39,907 nt of DNA from HRBIN29 sp034431815. Lineage in GTDB: Bacteria; Chloroflexota; Dehalococcoidia; Tepidiformales; Tepidiformaceae. The notes below the pieces were generated by a model. That model had not been told where the DNA came from, searched no databases, and saw only the letters and a program-made list of their open reading frames with translations. Both the position numbers and the translations under genes were made by a program. Below, piece after piece: positions 1 to 7,644 of this stretch (position 1 is its first letter; every line of letters begins with the position of its first letter). The stretch spans positions 1 through 39,907 of the forward strand of contig DAOUCS010000012.1 of NCBI GenBank assembly GCA_034431815.1, given 5' to 3'.

Positions 1-500
1 ACAACGCGAGCGGCACAGCAACGATGCTGGAGCTTGCACGGGCGATGGCCGCCCATGGGCTCGACCCGGGGCTCTGCTTCGCGGCCTTCGGGGCGGAGGA
101 GTTCGGGCTGCACGGCTCGCGCGCGTTGGTGGAGGAGCTCCAGGCCGCGGGCGCGCTCCCCGAAGCCATGCTGAATTTCGACGTGACTGGGGTGGGAACC
201 CGGGCGGAAGTGATCGGAACGCCCGTGTTCGTTCAGGGCGCTCTTCAGGTTGCCGCGGCGCTCGGGATTCCGGCCGTGCCCTCGGCGCTGCCGGCGAACG
301 CCTCGAGCGACCACGCGAGCTTCGAGGCCGCGGGCGTTCCCGTGGTCCTCTTTACCTCGGGCGACTTCTCCGCCATTCATACCCCGGAGGACCGCTTCGA
401 GGCCATCGACCAGGGCGAGGTGGAGCGGATCGGCCGGCTTGGTCTCGCAGTGCTGGCGGCGCTGCTCGCCGAGTTGCCGCCCTTCGGCGGGGGCTCCTAG
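1..500 (+). CDS. M28-family zinc aminopeptidase, C-terminal part (cut by window start)
   Basis: The reading frame is open from the window edge, so the gene begins upstream; the frame starts at base 3. Family M28 enzymes are co-catalytic dizinc exopeptidases that remove N-terminal residues from peptides. Visible motifs are the metal-binding NASGT segment at the very edge, the AEEFGLHGS block with the general-base and metal Glu pair, a following FDVTG aspartate, and a C-terminal SDHASF plus IHTPEDRFE block supplying the last metal histidine. The missing part should hold the first metal His and any signal peptide, so location cannot be judged. The stop codon lies one base before the ATG of the LysM lipoprotein gene, so the two are probably co-transcribed. 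Family assignment is firm; substrate is unknown. Confidence 0.85.
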   Translation, partial: NASGTATMLELARAMAAHGLDPGLCFAAFGAEEFGLHGSRALVEELQAAGALPEAMLNFDVTGVGTRAEVIGTPVFVQGALQVAAALGIPAVPSALPANASSDHASFEAAGVPVVLFTSGDFSAIHTPEDRFEAIDQGEVERIGRLGLAVLAALLAELPPFGGGS

Positions 501-501
501 C

Positions 502-1089
502 ATGGCGGGCGTGCGACCACGCCTGGGAACGGCCATCATGGCCGCGGCTGCGGTGGCGGTGTTCGCGGCCTGCGGCAACGGCGACGCCCCCGGGGAGGAG
601 CCTTCGCTGCGGCTGACTGACCCGGCGAGCGTGCCCACGGCGACACCAGCATCAGAGCAGCGCATCTTCCGGTTCGAGGGAGGCGTCATCGTGCCGCCCT
701 CCGGCTTGCCCACCGCGGGACCGACTGCGCCGCCGGCGAACGGACGCACGTACACCGTGAAGCCGGGCGACACCTGCGTCGGCATCGCCGAGGCGCTGGG
801 GGTCACGGTCGAAGCGCTCCGAAACGCGAATCCCGGCATCGACGCTGGCTGCACGAACCTGCAACCCGGCCAAGAGCTTGTGGTGCCGGGAACGAGCGGC
901 CCCGCCGCCCGCCCCACGCCCACGCCGGCCGGCGCGGCGGGGACGGGCGGGGGCACCTACACGATCCAGCCTGGCGACACCTGTTACGACATCGCCCGAA
1001 CGTACGGAGTCGACCTCCAAGCGCTCATCGCCCTGAACGGGCTCGACTGCCAGGCGCTCCAGCCGGGCCAGACGATTCGGATACCCTAA
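502..1089 (+). CDS. Lipoprotein with two LysM domains
   Basis: A 195-residue protein. Residues 1-24 form a signal peptide ending in FAAC, a plausible though not textbook lipobox, so Cys24 would be lipidated and the protein anchored on the outer face of the membrane. A Pro/Ala/Thr-rich linker follows, then LysM 1 (about 82-129) and LysM 2 (about 151-195), both with the YTV/YTI-x-PGDTC opening and a closing LQPGQ-x-hydrophobic segment. LysM domains bind N-acetylglucosamine glycans such as peptidoglycan. Each LysM carries two cysteines (92 and 117; 161 and 183) that could form an internal disulfide. There is no catalytic domain, so a binding or scaffold role is likely. The start follows the M28 peptidase stop by one base, suggesting a shared mRNA. 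A longer open frame starting at 250 overlaps the peptidase and is not real. Confidence 0.85.
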   Translation: MAGVRPRLGTAIMAAAAVAVFAACGNGDAPGEEPSLRLTDPASVPTATPASEQRIFRFEGGVIVPPSGLPTAGPTAPPANGRTYTVKPGDTCVGIAEALGVTVEALRNANPGIDAGCTNLQPGQELVVPGTSGPAARPTPTPAGAAGTGGGTYTIQPGDTCYDIARTYGVDLQALIALNGLDCQALQPGQTIRIP

Positions 1090-1097
1090 CGCTGCGC

Positions 1098-1126
1098 TTG
1101 CAAAGCCGAAGTGCTGGTACTAGCAT
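1098..1126 (+). promoter_or_regulatory. Predicted sigma-70-type promoter for the peroxiredoxin gene
   Basis: TTGCAA at 1098-1103 and TAGCAT at 1121-1126 are separated by 17 bases and lie about 30 bases before the start codon at 1157. The same -10 hexamer, TAGCAT, appears in the predicted glmU promoter. Assignment is by eye from the consensus. Confidence 0.45.
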
Positions 1127-1156
1127 TTGCGTAGTCTTCACCCCGGAGGAACTCAC

Positions 1157-1627
1157 ATGGCAGAAACTGCGACCCTGAAGGTGGGCGACGAAGCGCCCGA
1201 TTTCGAGCTTCCCAGCAGCCCCACAGGCGACAAGTTCCGTCTGAGCGAGTACCGCGGCAAGAACGCAGTCGTGCTGAACTTCGTGCCGGGAGCGTTCTCG
1301 CCCGTGTGTTCGAACCAGCTCCAGCTCCTCGAGCAGAAGGTGGCCGAGTTCGCCGCCCAGGAAGCAATTCCGGTGGCGATCTCGGTCGACAACCCATGGG
1401 CGCAGAAGGCGTGGAAGGAGCAGCTCGGGATTTCCTACCCGGTGCTCAGCGACTTCCCCAAGGGCGAGGTGTCCCGGAAGTACGGCGTGCTCATCGAGGA
1501 GCGGGGCATCAGTAATCGCGTCGTGATCGTCGTGGACAAGGACGGGCGGATCGCCTGGATCCAGCCTGCCCCGAAGGTGATCGAGCTTCCAGACTACGAC
1601 CCGGTGATGAGCTGCCTGAGGGGCTGA
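1157..1627 (+). CDS. Peroxiredoxin (AhpC/TSA family)
   Basis: A 156-residue thioredoxin-fold peroxidase that reduces hydrogen peroxide and organic hydroperoxides in the cytoplasm. The family signature Pxxx(T/S)xxC is met by Pro44, Ser48 and Cys51 in VPGAFSPVC; Cys51 is the peroxidatic cysteine. Cys153, three residues before the C-terminus, is the only other cysteine and could act as the resolving residue. The GDEAPDFELP opening and the RVVIVVDKDG strand are typical of the family. The ATG at 1157 is chosen over an upstream in-frame start at 1127 because GGAGGA lies just before it and the protein begins where relatives begin. The gene has its own predicted promoter and ends in a strong hairpin, so it is probably monocistronic. 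A second, less canonical peroxiredoxin is at 25039. Confidence 0.92.
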   Translation: MAETATLKVGDEAPDFELPSSPTGDKFRLSEYRGKNAVVLNFVPGAFSPVCSNQLQLLEQKVAEFAAQEAIPVAISVDNPWAQKAWKEQLGISYPVLSDFPKGEVSRKYGVLIEERGISNRVVIVVDKDGRIAWIQPAPKVIELPDYDPVMSCLRG

Positions 1628-1652
1628 AGGTCGGGGGGCGCAGCAGGTGAGC

Positions 1653-1685
1653 GAAAGGGGTCGGGCCGCACGCCCGACCCCTTTC
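1653..1685. terminator. Bidirectional terminator hairpin
   Basis: A perfect 14-bp inverted repeat (1653-1666 and 1672-1685) with a 5-base loop, GC-rich with A-rich and T-rich ends so that it works on either strand. It sits between the convergent peroxiredoxin and alcohol dehydrogenase genes. Confidence 0.85.
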
Positions 1686-1713
1686 TGCGCGTCAGCCGGA
1701 GCGGTGTCCCAGG

Positions 1714-2793
1714 CTAATCGAAGACGATTACGCTTCGGTTCACCTCGCCGCGCTTGAGCGCCGCGTACGCCTCGTTGATCTCCTCGAGCTTCCAGCGGCG
1801 CGAGATGAGCTCGTCGATCTTGAGGCGCTTCTGGCGGTACAGCTCCATCAGCCATGGCATGTCGTACGTCTGGCGGGTCGATCCGTAGAAGCTGCCGATG
1901 ATGCCTTTCTCCTGGAGGAAGCCGAATCCCGGCAGGCTGACCTGCTGCATCACGGGGATCATGCCGACGACGACCGCTCGCCCGCCCCGCTTGATCATCG
2001 CGAAGCACTGCTCGGCGGTTTTGGCGAGGCCGATGGCCTCGAAGGCGAAGTCGACACCCCCGCCCGTCATCTGGATGACTTCGGCCACCGGGTCCTTCGA
2101 GGAGGCATCGATCACGTCGGTGGCGCCGAACTCCTTCGCCGCCGCGAGCTTGCTCTCCACGATGTCGATGGCGATGATGCGCGACGCGCCCGCAAGCCGG
2201 GCCCCCTGGATGATGTTGAGCCCGACGCCGCCGCAGCCGACCACCGCGACCGTCGCGCCGACGGGCACTTTGGCGGTGTTGGCGACCGCGCCCACGCCGG
2301 TCATCACGCTGCACCCGACGAGGGCGGCGGCCTCGAGGGGCACGCCGTCGGGGACCTTGACACAGGCGTTCGCGCTCACGAGCTGGTATTCGGCGAAGGC
2401 CGACATGTTGGCGAACTGGGGGATGGGCTGGCCCTTCAGCCGCACGCGGTCGGCGCGGCCCAGCGCCTGGGTGTTTTCGCAGAGGTAGGGCTTGCCGGTG
2501 ACGCAGTTCGCGCAGTGCCCGCACGAGGCCACGAAGGCCACCACCACGCGGTCCCCGGGCTTCACGTTGGTGACGCCCTCACCGACTTCAACCACGGTTC
2601 CCGCTGATTCGTGGCCGAGCACGATGGGCGTGGCGGTGGGGTAGGAGCCCTCCATGAAGTGCAGGTCCGAGTGGCAGACCCCGCTCGCCCCCGTCTTGAC
2701 GAGCACCTCGCCGGCCCGAGGCGAGTCGAGTTCGATCTCTTCGATGACGAGCGGCTGGTTGACGCCGTACATGACGGCCGCCTTGGCACGCAT
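1714..2793 (-). CDS. Zinc-dependent alcohol dehydrogenase (MDR superfamily)
   Basis: A 359-residue medium-chain dehydrogenase that oxidises alcohols or reduces aldehydes with a nicotinamide cofactor. Catalytic zinc ligands are Cys40 (GVCHSDLH), His61/Glu62 (GHE) and Cys161. The structural zinc site is complete with Cys91, Cys94, Cys97 and Cys105. The Rossmann motif GCGGVG is at 186-191, and Asp210 at the end of the next strand favours NAD over NADP. The pattern resembles the class III/NDMA-type branch, but substrate cannot be read from sequence. GGGAGG six bases before the ATG supports the start. A TTGACA promoter lies just upstream, so the gene may be transcribed separately from gltX, whose stop is 77 bases away. 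Confidence 0.93.
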   Translation of the reverse strand: MRAKAAVMYGVNQPLVIEEIELDSPRAGEVLVKTGASGVCHSDLHFMEGSYPTATPIVLGHESAGTVVEVGEGVTNVKPGDRVVVAFVASCGHCANCVTGKPYLCENTQALGRADRVRLKGQPIPQFANMSAFAEYQLVSANACVKVPDGVPLEAAALVGCSVMTGVGAVANTAKVPVGATVAVVGCGGVGLNIIQGARLAGASRIIAIDIVESKLAAAKEFGATDVIDASSKDPVAEVIQMTGGGVDFAFEAIGLAKTAEQCFAMIKRGGRAVVVGMIPVMQQVSLPGFGFLQEKGIIGSFYGSTRQTYDMPWLMELYRQKRLKIDELISRRWKLEEINEAYAALKRGEVNRSVIVFD

Positions 2794-2828
2794 CCGAACC
2801 CTCCCGGTCGATGTGAGTTGCCAGGGGC

Positions 2829-2857
2829 ATCTTTTCCGACCGGTAGGTGGCTGTCAA
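2829..2857 (-). promoter_or_regulatory. Predicted promoter for the alcohol dehydrogenase gene
   Basis: On the minus strand a perfect TTGACA (2857-2852) is followed after 17 bases by AAAGAT (2834-2829), a weak -10 match. The pair falls in the 77-base gap between the gltX stop and the dehydrogenase ATG, giving a leader of roughly 30 bases. Confidence 0.4.
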
Positions 2858-2870
2858 TCGGCGACCCGGG

Positions 2871-4355
2871 TCAGCCGTGCATGCGTTCGAGCTTCGCCCG
2901 CGCTTCGCGCAGGCGGAGGAGCGTACGCTCCCGGCCCAAGAGCACCATCGAGTCGAAGAGCGGGATCCCCTGCGGCCGGCCCATGACGGCCACGTAGAGC
3001 ACGGCGACGAACTTCCGCAACTTTGCCCCCAGCGCCGATTCGAGACTGCGCACCGCACCTTCCACCCGCTCCCGCGTCCACTCGTGAGGGGAGAGGGCAT
3101 CGAGCGCGAGCAGCGCCGCGTCCACCACGCGAAGGGCGAAGTCGCGGTCACCGCCGAGGCGTTCGACGAGCAGGTCCGGCTCGTATTCGGGGGCACGCTC
3201 CGTGAAGAGGAAGAGCACGAGGTCGTCGATGTCGGCCAAGCGCGTCACCCGCTCCTGGAGAAGGGGGGCCACGGCCTCGAACAGCGAGCGGTCGAGGGGC
3301 CTCGGGATGGAGGATGGCAGGTGCGTTTCGCACCATTCGGCCACCGTCTTCGCCCAGCGGTCGGGGGACATCGCGCGGATGTAGTAGCCGTTGAGGTAGT
3401 CGAGCCGCTCGATGTCGAAGACGGCAGGGTTCGCGCCCACGCGCTCGAGCGAGAAGTTCCGCACGAACGTCTCGCGGTCCACGATGGTAGTCTTGTCGTC
3501 GAGCGACCAACCGAGCAGGGCGAGGAAGTTCACCATCGCCTCCGGCAGGTAGCCCTTCTCGCGGTACTCCAGGACGGAGGTATCGCCCGAACGCTTCGAA
3601 AGCTTCTTGCGGTCGGTGCCGAGGATCACCGGGAGGTGCGCCCAAACGGGTTCCGGCGCGCCGAGCGCCTCGTAGAGGCGGATGTGCTTGGGCGCCGACG
3701 AGAGCCATTCCTCCCCGCGGATGACGTGGGTGATGCGCATGGCGATGTCGTCAGCGATGGCGGCGAGGTGGTAGGTGGGAAAGCCATCGGACTTCAGGAG
3801 GACGAAATCGTCCTGGAGGGCGTTCTCGAAAACCACTTCACCGCGGATCGCGTCGCGGAGCACCGTCTGGCCCTCGCGCGGCATCTTGAAGCGGATAACG
3901 TGGGGCTCGCCGGCTCGGGCCTCGGCCTCGGCAGGCGGGATCGAACGGCAGAGGCCGTCGTACCCCGGCGGCTGTTTGCGGCGCTGCTGCTCCGCGCGCA
4001 GGGCATCGAGCCGCTCCATGGTGCAGAAGCAGCGGTACGCCTTCCCTTCGGCGAGGAGCCGGTTCGCGACCTCGTGGTAGTAGGGAAGCCGCTCCGACTG
4101 GATGTACGGGGCGTAAGGGCCGCCCACGATGGGGCCTTCGTCCCAATCGAGCCCGAGCCAGCGAAGGCTTTCGTAGATGGCCTCGAGGGAGGAGGGCACG
4201 TAGCGCGTGCGGTCCGTGTCTTCGATGCGCAGGAGGAACTGGCCGCCGGTGCGACGGGCCAGCGCCCAGGCGAAGAGCGCCGTCCGGATGTTCCCGACGT
4301 GGGGGTCGCCGGTCGGGCTGGGGGCATACCGCGTGCGGACAGGTTGTTCGGTCAC
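2871..4355 (-). CDS. gltX: Glutamyl-tRNA synthetase
   Basis: A 494-residue class Ib aminoacyl-tRNA synthetase that charges tRNA-Glu (and possibly tRNA-Gln, if the cell uses the transamidation route). The HIGH-type motif reads HVGN at 19-22 after the YAPSPTG block, and the KMSKS-type loop reads KKLSKR at about 250-255. The C-terminal half carries the helical anticodon-binding domain; total length is normal. The GTG at 4355 is chosen because AGGAGG lies just upstream and family homology begins right after it; the open frame extends 29 residues further but into the preceding gene. The GTG overlaps the stop of the RluA-family gene as GTGA, so the two are translationally coupled. Confidence 0.96.
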   Translation of the reverse strand: MTEQPVRTRYAPSPTGDPHVGNIRTALFAWALARRTGGQFLLRIEDTDRTRYVPSSLEAIYESLRWLGLDWDEGPIVGGPYAPYIQSERLPYYHEVANRLLAEGKAYRCFCTMERLDALRAEQQRRKQPPGYDGLCRSIPPAEAEARAGEPHVIRFKMPREGQTVLRDAIRGEVVFENALQDDFVLLKSDGFPTYHLAAIADDIAMRITHVIRGEEWLSSAPKHIRLYEALGAPEPVWAHLPVILGTDRKKLSKRSGDTSVLEYREKGYLPEAMVNFLALLGWSLDDKTTIVDRETFVRNFSLERVGANPAVFDIERLDYLNGYYIRAMSPDRWAKTVAEWCETHLPSSIPRPLDRSLFEAVAPLLQERVTRLADIDDLVLFLFTERAPEYEPDLLVERLGGDRDFALRVVDAALLALDALSPHEWTRERVEGAVRSLESALGAKLRKFVAVLYVAVMGRPQGIPLFDSMVLLGRERTLLRLREARAKLERMHG

Positions 4356-5323
4356 GAAGCCTCCTGGATGCGCCGCGGGGGCGGCGGCTGGCGGTAGGGA
4401 CGGGCGACCTCGGCGAGCCCTGCGTCCACCGCTGCTGCCCAAAAATCGTCGGGCAGCGGCGCGGCGACGTCGAGGATCCCGCCCAGGGGGTGAGGCACGA
4501 GGAGCCGGTACGCGTGCAGTAGCGGACGTTCACCGGCGCGCCGGCCGTAGACGCGATCGTCGGCCACGGGGGTACCGATCGCCGCCAGGTGAACGCGGAT
4601 CTGATGCGTCCGCCCGGTGAGCGGCCGTACGAGGAGGAGGGACTTGCCCTGACCTGCCCCGAGAACGGCGTACTCTGTCCTCGCTTCCCGGCCGCGGATG
4701 GTGACCGCCATCCGCGTACGGTCGCCGGGGTGGCGTCCGATGGGCGCGTCGATCACCGCCCGCTCGCGGGGCGGAAGGCCGTCGCAGAGAGCGAGGTACT
4801 CCTTCTGGACCCGCCGCTGCTCGAAGGCGCGGTTGAGGGCCATCTGGGCGGCGGGCGTCTTCGCCAGCAGCAGGACCCCGCTGGTGCCCTTGTCGAGACG
4901 GTGGACGATGCCCGGACGGTCGGCATCGAAGGTCTCCGCCAGTCTGGGAAAACGCTGCACGAACCACCACACGACGCTGGGACGCAGGTCCCCCGGAGCG
5001 CCGTGCGTGGCGATCCCAGCGGGCTTGTCGATGGCCAATACGGCTTCATCTTCGTACAGGATTGGAAGGTCGAACGGCAGCGGCTCAGGAGAGACATGGC
5101 GGGCGGGAACGTACACCTCCACCAGCTCGCCAGGCTCTACGACGCGGGATTTCTCCACAGGCAGGCCGCCGATCCGCACGTGGCCCTCGGCGACGAGGCG
5201 CTGAGCCCTCGCCCGACTGAGGGCGGGAATTTCCCGGGCTACGAGGGAGTCGACCCGTCCTCGGCGGAGGGCGGTGAAGCAGATCCGCTCGCCGGGTCGG
5301 ACCTTCCGAACACCGTCATCCAT
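4352..5323 (-). CDS. RluA/RluD-family rRNA pseudouridine synthase
   Basis: A 323-residue RNA-modifying enzyme converting uridines to pseudouridines, most likely in 23S rRNA. An S4 RNA-binding domain lies at about 23-70, followed by the RluA catalytic fold with the HRLDKGTSG motif, in which Asp144 is the catalytic aspartate. RTHQIRVHL is the second family hallmark. ATG at 5323 is the only reasonable in-frame start that includes the S4 domain; it forces an 85-base overlap with the 3' end of lspA. The lspA-RluA pairing is common in bacteria (ylyB in Bacillus). Which uridine is modified cannot be told. The stop overlaps the gltX GTG. Confidence 0.92.
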   Translation of the reverse strand: MDDGVRKVRPGERICFTALRRGRVDSLVAREIPALSRARAQRLVAEGHVRIGGLPVEKSRVVEPGELVEVYVPARHVSPEPLPFDLPILYEDEAVLAIDKPAGIATHGAPGDLRPSVVWWFVQRFPRLAETFDADRPGIVHRLDKGTSGVLLLAKTPAAQMALNRAFEQRRVQKEYLALCDGLPPRERAVIDAPIGRHPGDRTRMAVTIRGREARTEYAVLGAGQGKSLLLVRPLTGRTHQIRVHLAAIGTPVADDRVYGRRAGERPLLHAYRLLVPHPLGGILDVAAPLPDDFWAAAVDAGLAEVARPYRQPPPPRRIQEAS

Positions 5324-5802
5324 AGCAGGAGCGTCACGCCGATGGTAATGGCCGAGTCGGCCACGTTGAAAGCGGGCCACTGCGGCACTTTGATGAAGTC
5401 CACCACTTCGCCCCGCGTTACGCGGTCGATAAGGTTGCCCAGCGCTCCTCCGAGTATCAGGGAGAGGGCGAGGCGGATGGGCGTCTGGGCGAACTCCGGG
5501 CTGAACAGATAGGCGAGGATGAGCGCGATGCCGGCGAGGCTCGCTACCGCCAGCAGCGGGGCGGCGTTCTGGAAGAGCCCGAAGGCTGCGCCGGTGTTCG
5601 TGAAGTGCACGAGGCGGAGGGGCCAGTCGTGGGCCGGCCACGATTCTTCCAGGGCGAGCCACGCCCGCACCCCAGCCTTCGTCGCCTGGTCGAGTACCAC
5701 GACGCCACCGGCAATCGCCAGCAGCCAGAGGTCCGAGCGGCGCGTGCGCTGGGCGAGCTGAGCACGAACGGCAGCAAAGGGCGCAGAGTCGTCGGAGGAC
5801 AC
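5239..5802 (-). CDS. lspA: Prolipoprotein signal peptidase (signal peptidase II)
   Basis: A 187-residue inner-membrane aspartyl protease that cleaves signal peptides of prolipoproteins after lipid attachment; it would process the LysM lipoprotein of this window. Four hydrophobic segments are visible (about 25-45, 82-101, 110-125, 149-166). The conserved NTGAAFG block is at 69-75, GNLIDR gives catalytic Asp126 and FNVADS gives catalytic Asp149. The start is GTG at 5802, with a GGAT-type ribosome site only. A polar Ser/Asp-rich C-terminal tail of about 20 residues is encoded in the region overlapping the next gene and is not part of the conserved fold. It heads the lspA, RluA-family, gltX operon. 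Confidence 0.95.
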   Translation of the reverse strand: MSSDDSAPFAAVRAQLAQRTRRSDLWLLAIAGGVVVLDQATKAGVRAWLALEESWPAHDWPLRLVHFTNTGAAFGLFQNAAPLLAVASLAGIALILAYLFSPEFAQTPIRLALSLILGGALGNLIDRVTRGEVVDFIKVPQWPAFNVADSAITIGVTLLLWMTVFGRSDPASGSASPPSAEDGSTPS

Positions 5803-5836
5803 GACTTCATCCTACCGAAGGCGAGGCGGCCCCGAC

Positions 5837-5842
5837 GTTATA
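5837..5842 (-). promoter_or_regulatory. Possible -10 box for the lspA operon
   Basis: TATAAC on the minus strand (5842-5837) matches the -10 consensus at five of six positions and lies about 35 bases before the lspA GTG. No convincing -35 is visible. The surrounding 119-base divergent region also holds GATACC/TACCAT (5853-5859) that might serve the plus-strand LLM gene. Confidence 0.35.
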
Positions 5843-5921
5843 CCCCCAGCGTGATACCATGGGGAGGAAGACTTACCTTCCGTAAGCGTGCGCTCTCGGG
5901 CCGCAGAAAGGCATATCGACC

Positions 5922-6992
5922 GTGGAACTCGGCATCTACACCTTCGGCGACTGCACCATCGACCCCGAAACGGGGAGTCGGATCTCTCCTCGGGAGCGCA
6001 TGCGCCGTCTGCTCGAAGAGGTCGAGCTTGCGGACCAGGCGGGCCTCGACGTCTTCGGCGTCGGGGAGCACCACCGCCCGGAATACATCGCCTCGGCGCC
6101 CTCCGTGATCCTCGCGGCCGCGGCCGCGCGTACTTCGCGCATCCGCCTCACGAGCGCGGTGACCGTGCTCAGCTCCGACGACCCGGTGCGGGTGTTCCAG
6201 CAATTCGCGACCCTCGACCTGATCTCGGACGGCCGGGCGGAAATCATGGTCGGCCGTGGGTCGTTCCTCGAATCCTTTCCCCTCTTCGGCTACGACCTGT
6301 CCGATTATGACGAGCTGTTCGAAGAGAAGCTGTTGCTCCTGTTGGAGCTGCGCGAACAGGAGCGGATCACCTGGAACGGCAAGCACCGCCCGCCCATCCA
6401 CGACCGCGGCGTCTACCCCCGCCCCGTCCAGCAGCCGCTCCCGGTGTGGGTCGCGGCCGGAGGCTCGCCTCACTCCTTCGTCCGGGCCGGAGTTCTCGGC
6501 CTACCGCTGATGTTGGCGATCATCGGAGGCCGGTGGGCGCGGTTCCGACCGCTCGTCGAGCTCTACCGGGCGGCTGCGGCCGAATCGAACCAGCGCCCGA
6601 AGGTCGGCATCGCCTCCCACGGGTTCATCGCCGACTCCTCGCGGAAGGCTGCCGATATCGCGTTCCCTGCGTTCAAGCTGCAGATGGACCGAATCGGAGC
6701 GGAACGGGGATGGCCGCCGCTCACGAGGGAAGCGTTCGAGGCCGGCCGGGGACCGCACGGTGCCGATTTCGTGGGCACCCCCGATGAGGTGGCGGAGAAG
6801 ATCCTCCGCCAGCACGAGCTGTTCGGCCACGAGCGCTTCCTCCTGCAGCTAACCGTCGGGACCATCCCCCACCGCCATGTCCTCCGCGCCATCGAGCTGT
6901 ACGGCGGAGAGGTGGCGCCTCGGGTTCGCAAGGCGCTCGGTAGGGAACGCAGCGCGGCGGAGGCGTTGCCCGCCTCGAGCCCGGCAAGCTAG
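5922..6992 (+). CDS. LLM-class flavin-dependent oxidoreductase (luciferase-like)
   Basis: A 356-residue TIM-barrel protein of the bacterial luciferase-like monooxygenase superfamily, which uses FMN or F420 to oxidise diverse substrates. Hallmarks are GIYTFGD near the N-terminus, the GEHHRPEY-x-ASAP segment after the second strand, RIRLTSAVTVLSSDDPVR, DLISDGRAEIMVGRGSF and PVWVAAGGSP. The GTG at 5922 is chosen because homology starts at its second residue; GAAAGG lies about ten bases upstream. The substrate and the choice of FMN or F420 cannot be decided from sequence. It lies 38 bases before the sulfite-oxidase-fold gene on the same strand and may share its mRNA, but no functional link is established. 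Confidence 0.88.
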   Translation: MELGIYTFGDCTIDPETGSRISPRERMRRLLEEVELADQAGLDVFGVGEHHRPEYIASAPSVILAAAAARTSRIRLTSAVTVLSSDDPVRVFQQFATLDLISDGRAEIMVGRGSFLESFPLFGYDLSDYDELFEEKLLLLLELREQERITWNGKHRPPIHDRGVYPRPVQQPLPVWVAAGGSPHSFVRAGVLGLPLMLAIIGGRWARFRPLVELYRAAAAESNQRPKVGIASHGFIADSSRKAADIAFPAFKLQMDRIGAERGWPPLTREAFEAGRGPHGADFVGTPDEVAEKILRQHELFGHERFLLQLTVGTIPHRHVLRAIELYGGEVAPRVRKALGRERSAAEALPASSPAS

Positions 6993-7030
6993 GCTGCAAT
7001 TGAACGCGGCAGCGCGGAAGGAGCCGTTCG

Positions 7031-7627
7031 ATGCGCACCGCTGACCCAACCCGCGAACTTCGTCCCGACGGGAGGCCGCGGCTTCCGCCCGGCCAGCACC
7101 TCACCACCGGCTGGCCCGTGCTCCACTACGGGAGCATCCCACGGCTCGACCTGAAGACGTGGCGCTTCCACGTGTGGGGGCTCGTACCGCAAGAGCGGAC
7201 CTTTACCTGGGAGGAGTTCAACGCCCTCGGCCAGGTGAAGGATGTCAGCGACATCCACTGCGTCACCACCTGGAGCAAGTTCGACAACGAGTGGGAGGGC
7301 GTGCCGTTCCGGGCGGTCTACGAGGCGGTGAAGCCGCTTCCCGAAGCGAAGTACGTGATGGTCCACTGCTACGGCGGCTACACCACGAACATCCCGCTCG
7401 AAGACCTTCTCCGCGACGGGGTGCTCTTCGCCCACAGCCACAACGGTCAGCCGCTCACGCCGGAGCACGGCTGGCCCATGCGCCTGGTGGTGCCCCACCT
7501 GTACTTCTGGAAGAGCGCGAAGTGGGTCGGAGGCCTCCAGTTCCTCGACCACGACCGGCCGGGATTCTGGGAGACGTACGGCTACCACATGTACGGCGAC
7601 CCCTGGAAAGAGCAGCGGTACGCCTGA
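7031..7627 (+). CDS. Sulfite-oxidase-fold molybdoprotein (YuiH-like)
   Basis: A 198-residue single-domain protein of the oxidoreductase molybdopterin-binding family. Cys77 in DIHCVTTWS is the conserved cysteine that would coordinate molybdenum. Other family segments include VWGLV, VHCYGGYTTNIPLED, GWPMRLVVPHLYFWKSAKWV and a C-terminal FWE-x-x-GYHMYGDPW. There is no Tat signal, haem domain or dimerisation domain, so it is a cytoplasmic stand-alone catalytic core, unlike periplasmic MsrP or full sulfite oxidases. AGGAG eight bases before the ATG supports the start. The physiological substrate of YuiH-type proteins is not established. A ModE-like regulator is encoded at 22236 in this window, a possible but distant molybdenum link. 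Confidence 0.9.
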   Translation: MRTADPTRELRPDGRPRLPPGQHLTTGWPVLHYGSIPRLDLKTWRFHVWGLVPQERTFTWEEFNALGQVKDVSDIHCVTTWSKFDNEWEGVPFRAVYEAVKPLPEAKYVMVHCYGGYTTNIPLEDLLRDGVLFAHSHNGQPLTPEHGWPMRLVVPHLYFWKSAKWVGGLQFLDHDRPGFWETYGYHMYGDPWKEQRYA

Positions 7628-7644
7628 GCTTGGGGGCCGAGGGG

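Noticed and set aside
1025..2524. 499-residue minus-strand frame crossing the terminator and peroxiredoxin
   Set aside because: Arg/His-rich translation, spans a convergent gene boundary and the hairpin, and lies out of frame with the dehydrogenase.
2847..4397. 516-residue open frame antisense to gltX
   Set aside because: Shadow frame of gltX with no recognised motif or ribosome site.
4356..4442. 29-residue N-terminal extension of gltX
   Set aside because: The segment is Pro/Ala/Arg-rich, lies inside the preceding gene, and a strong AGGAGG precedes the GTG at 4355.
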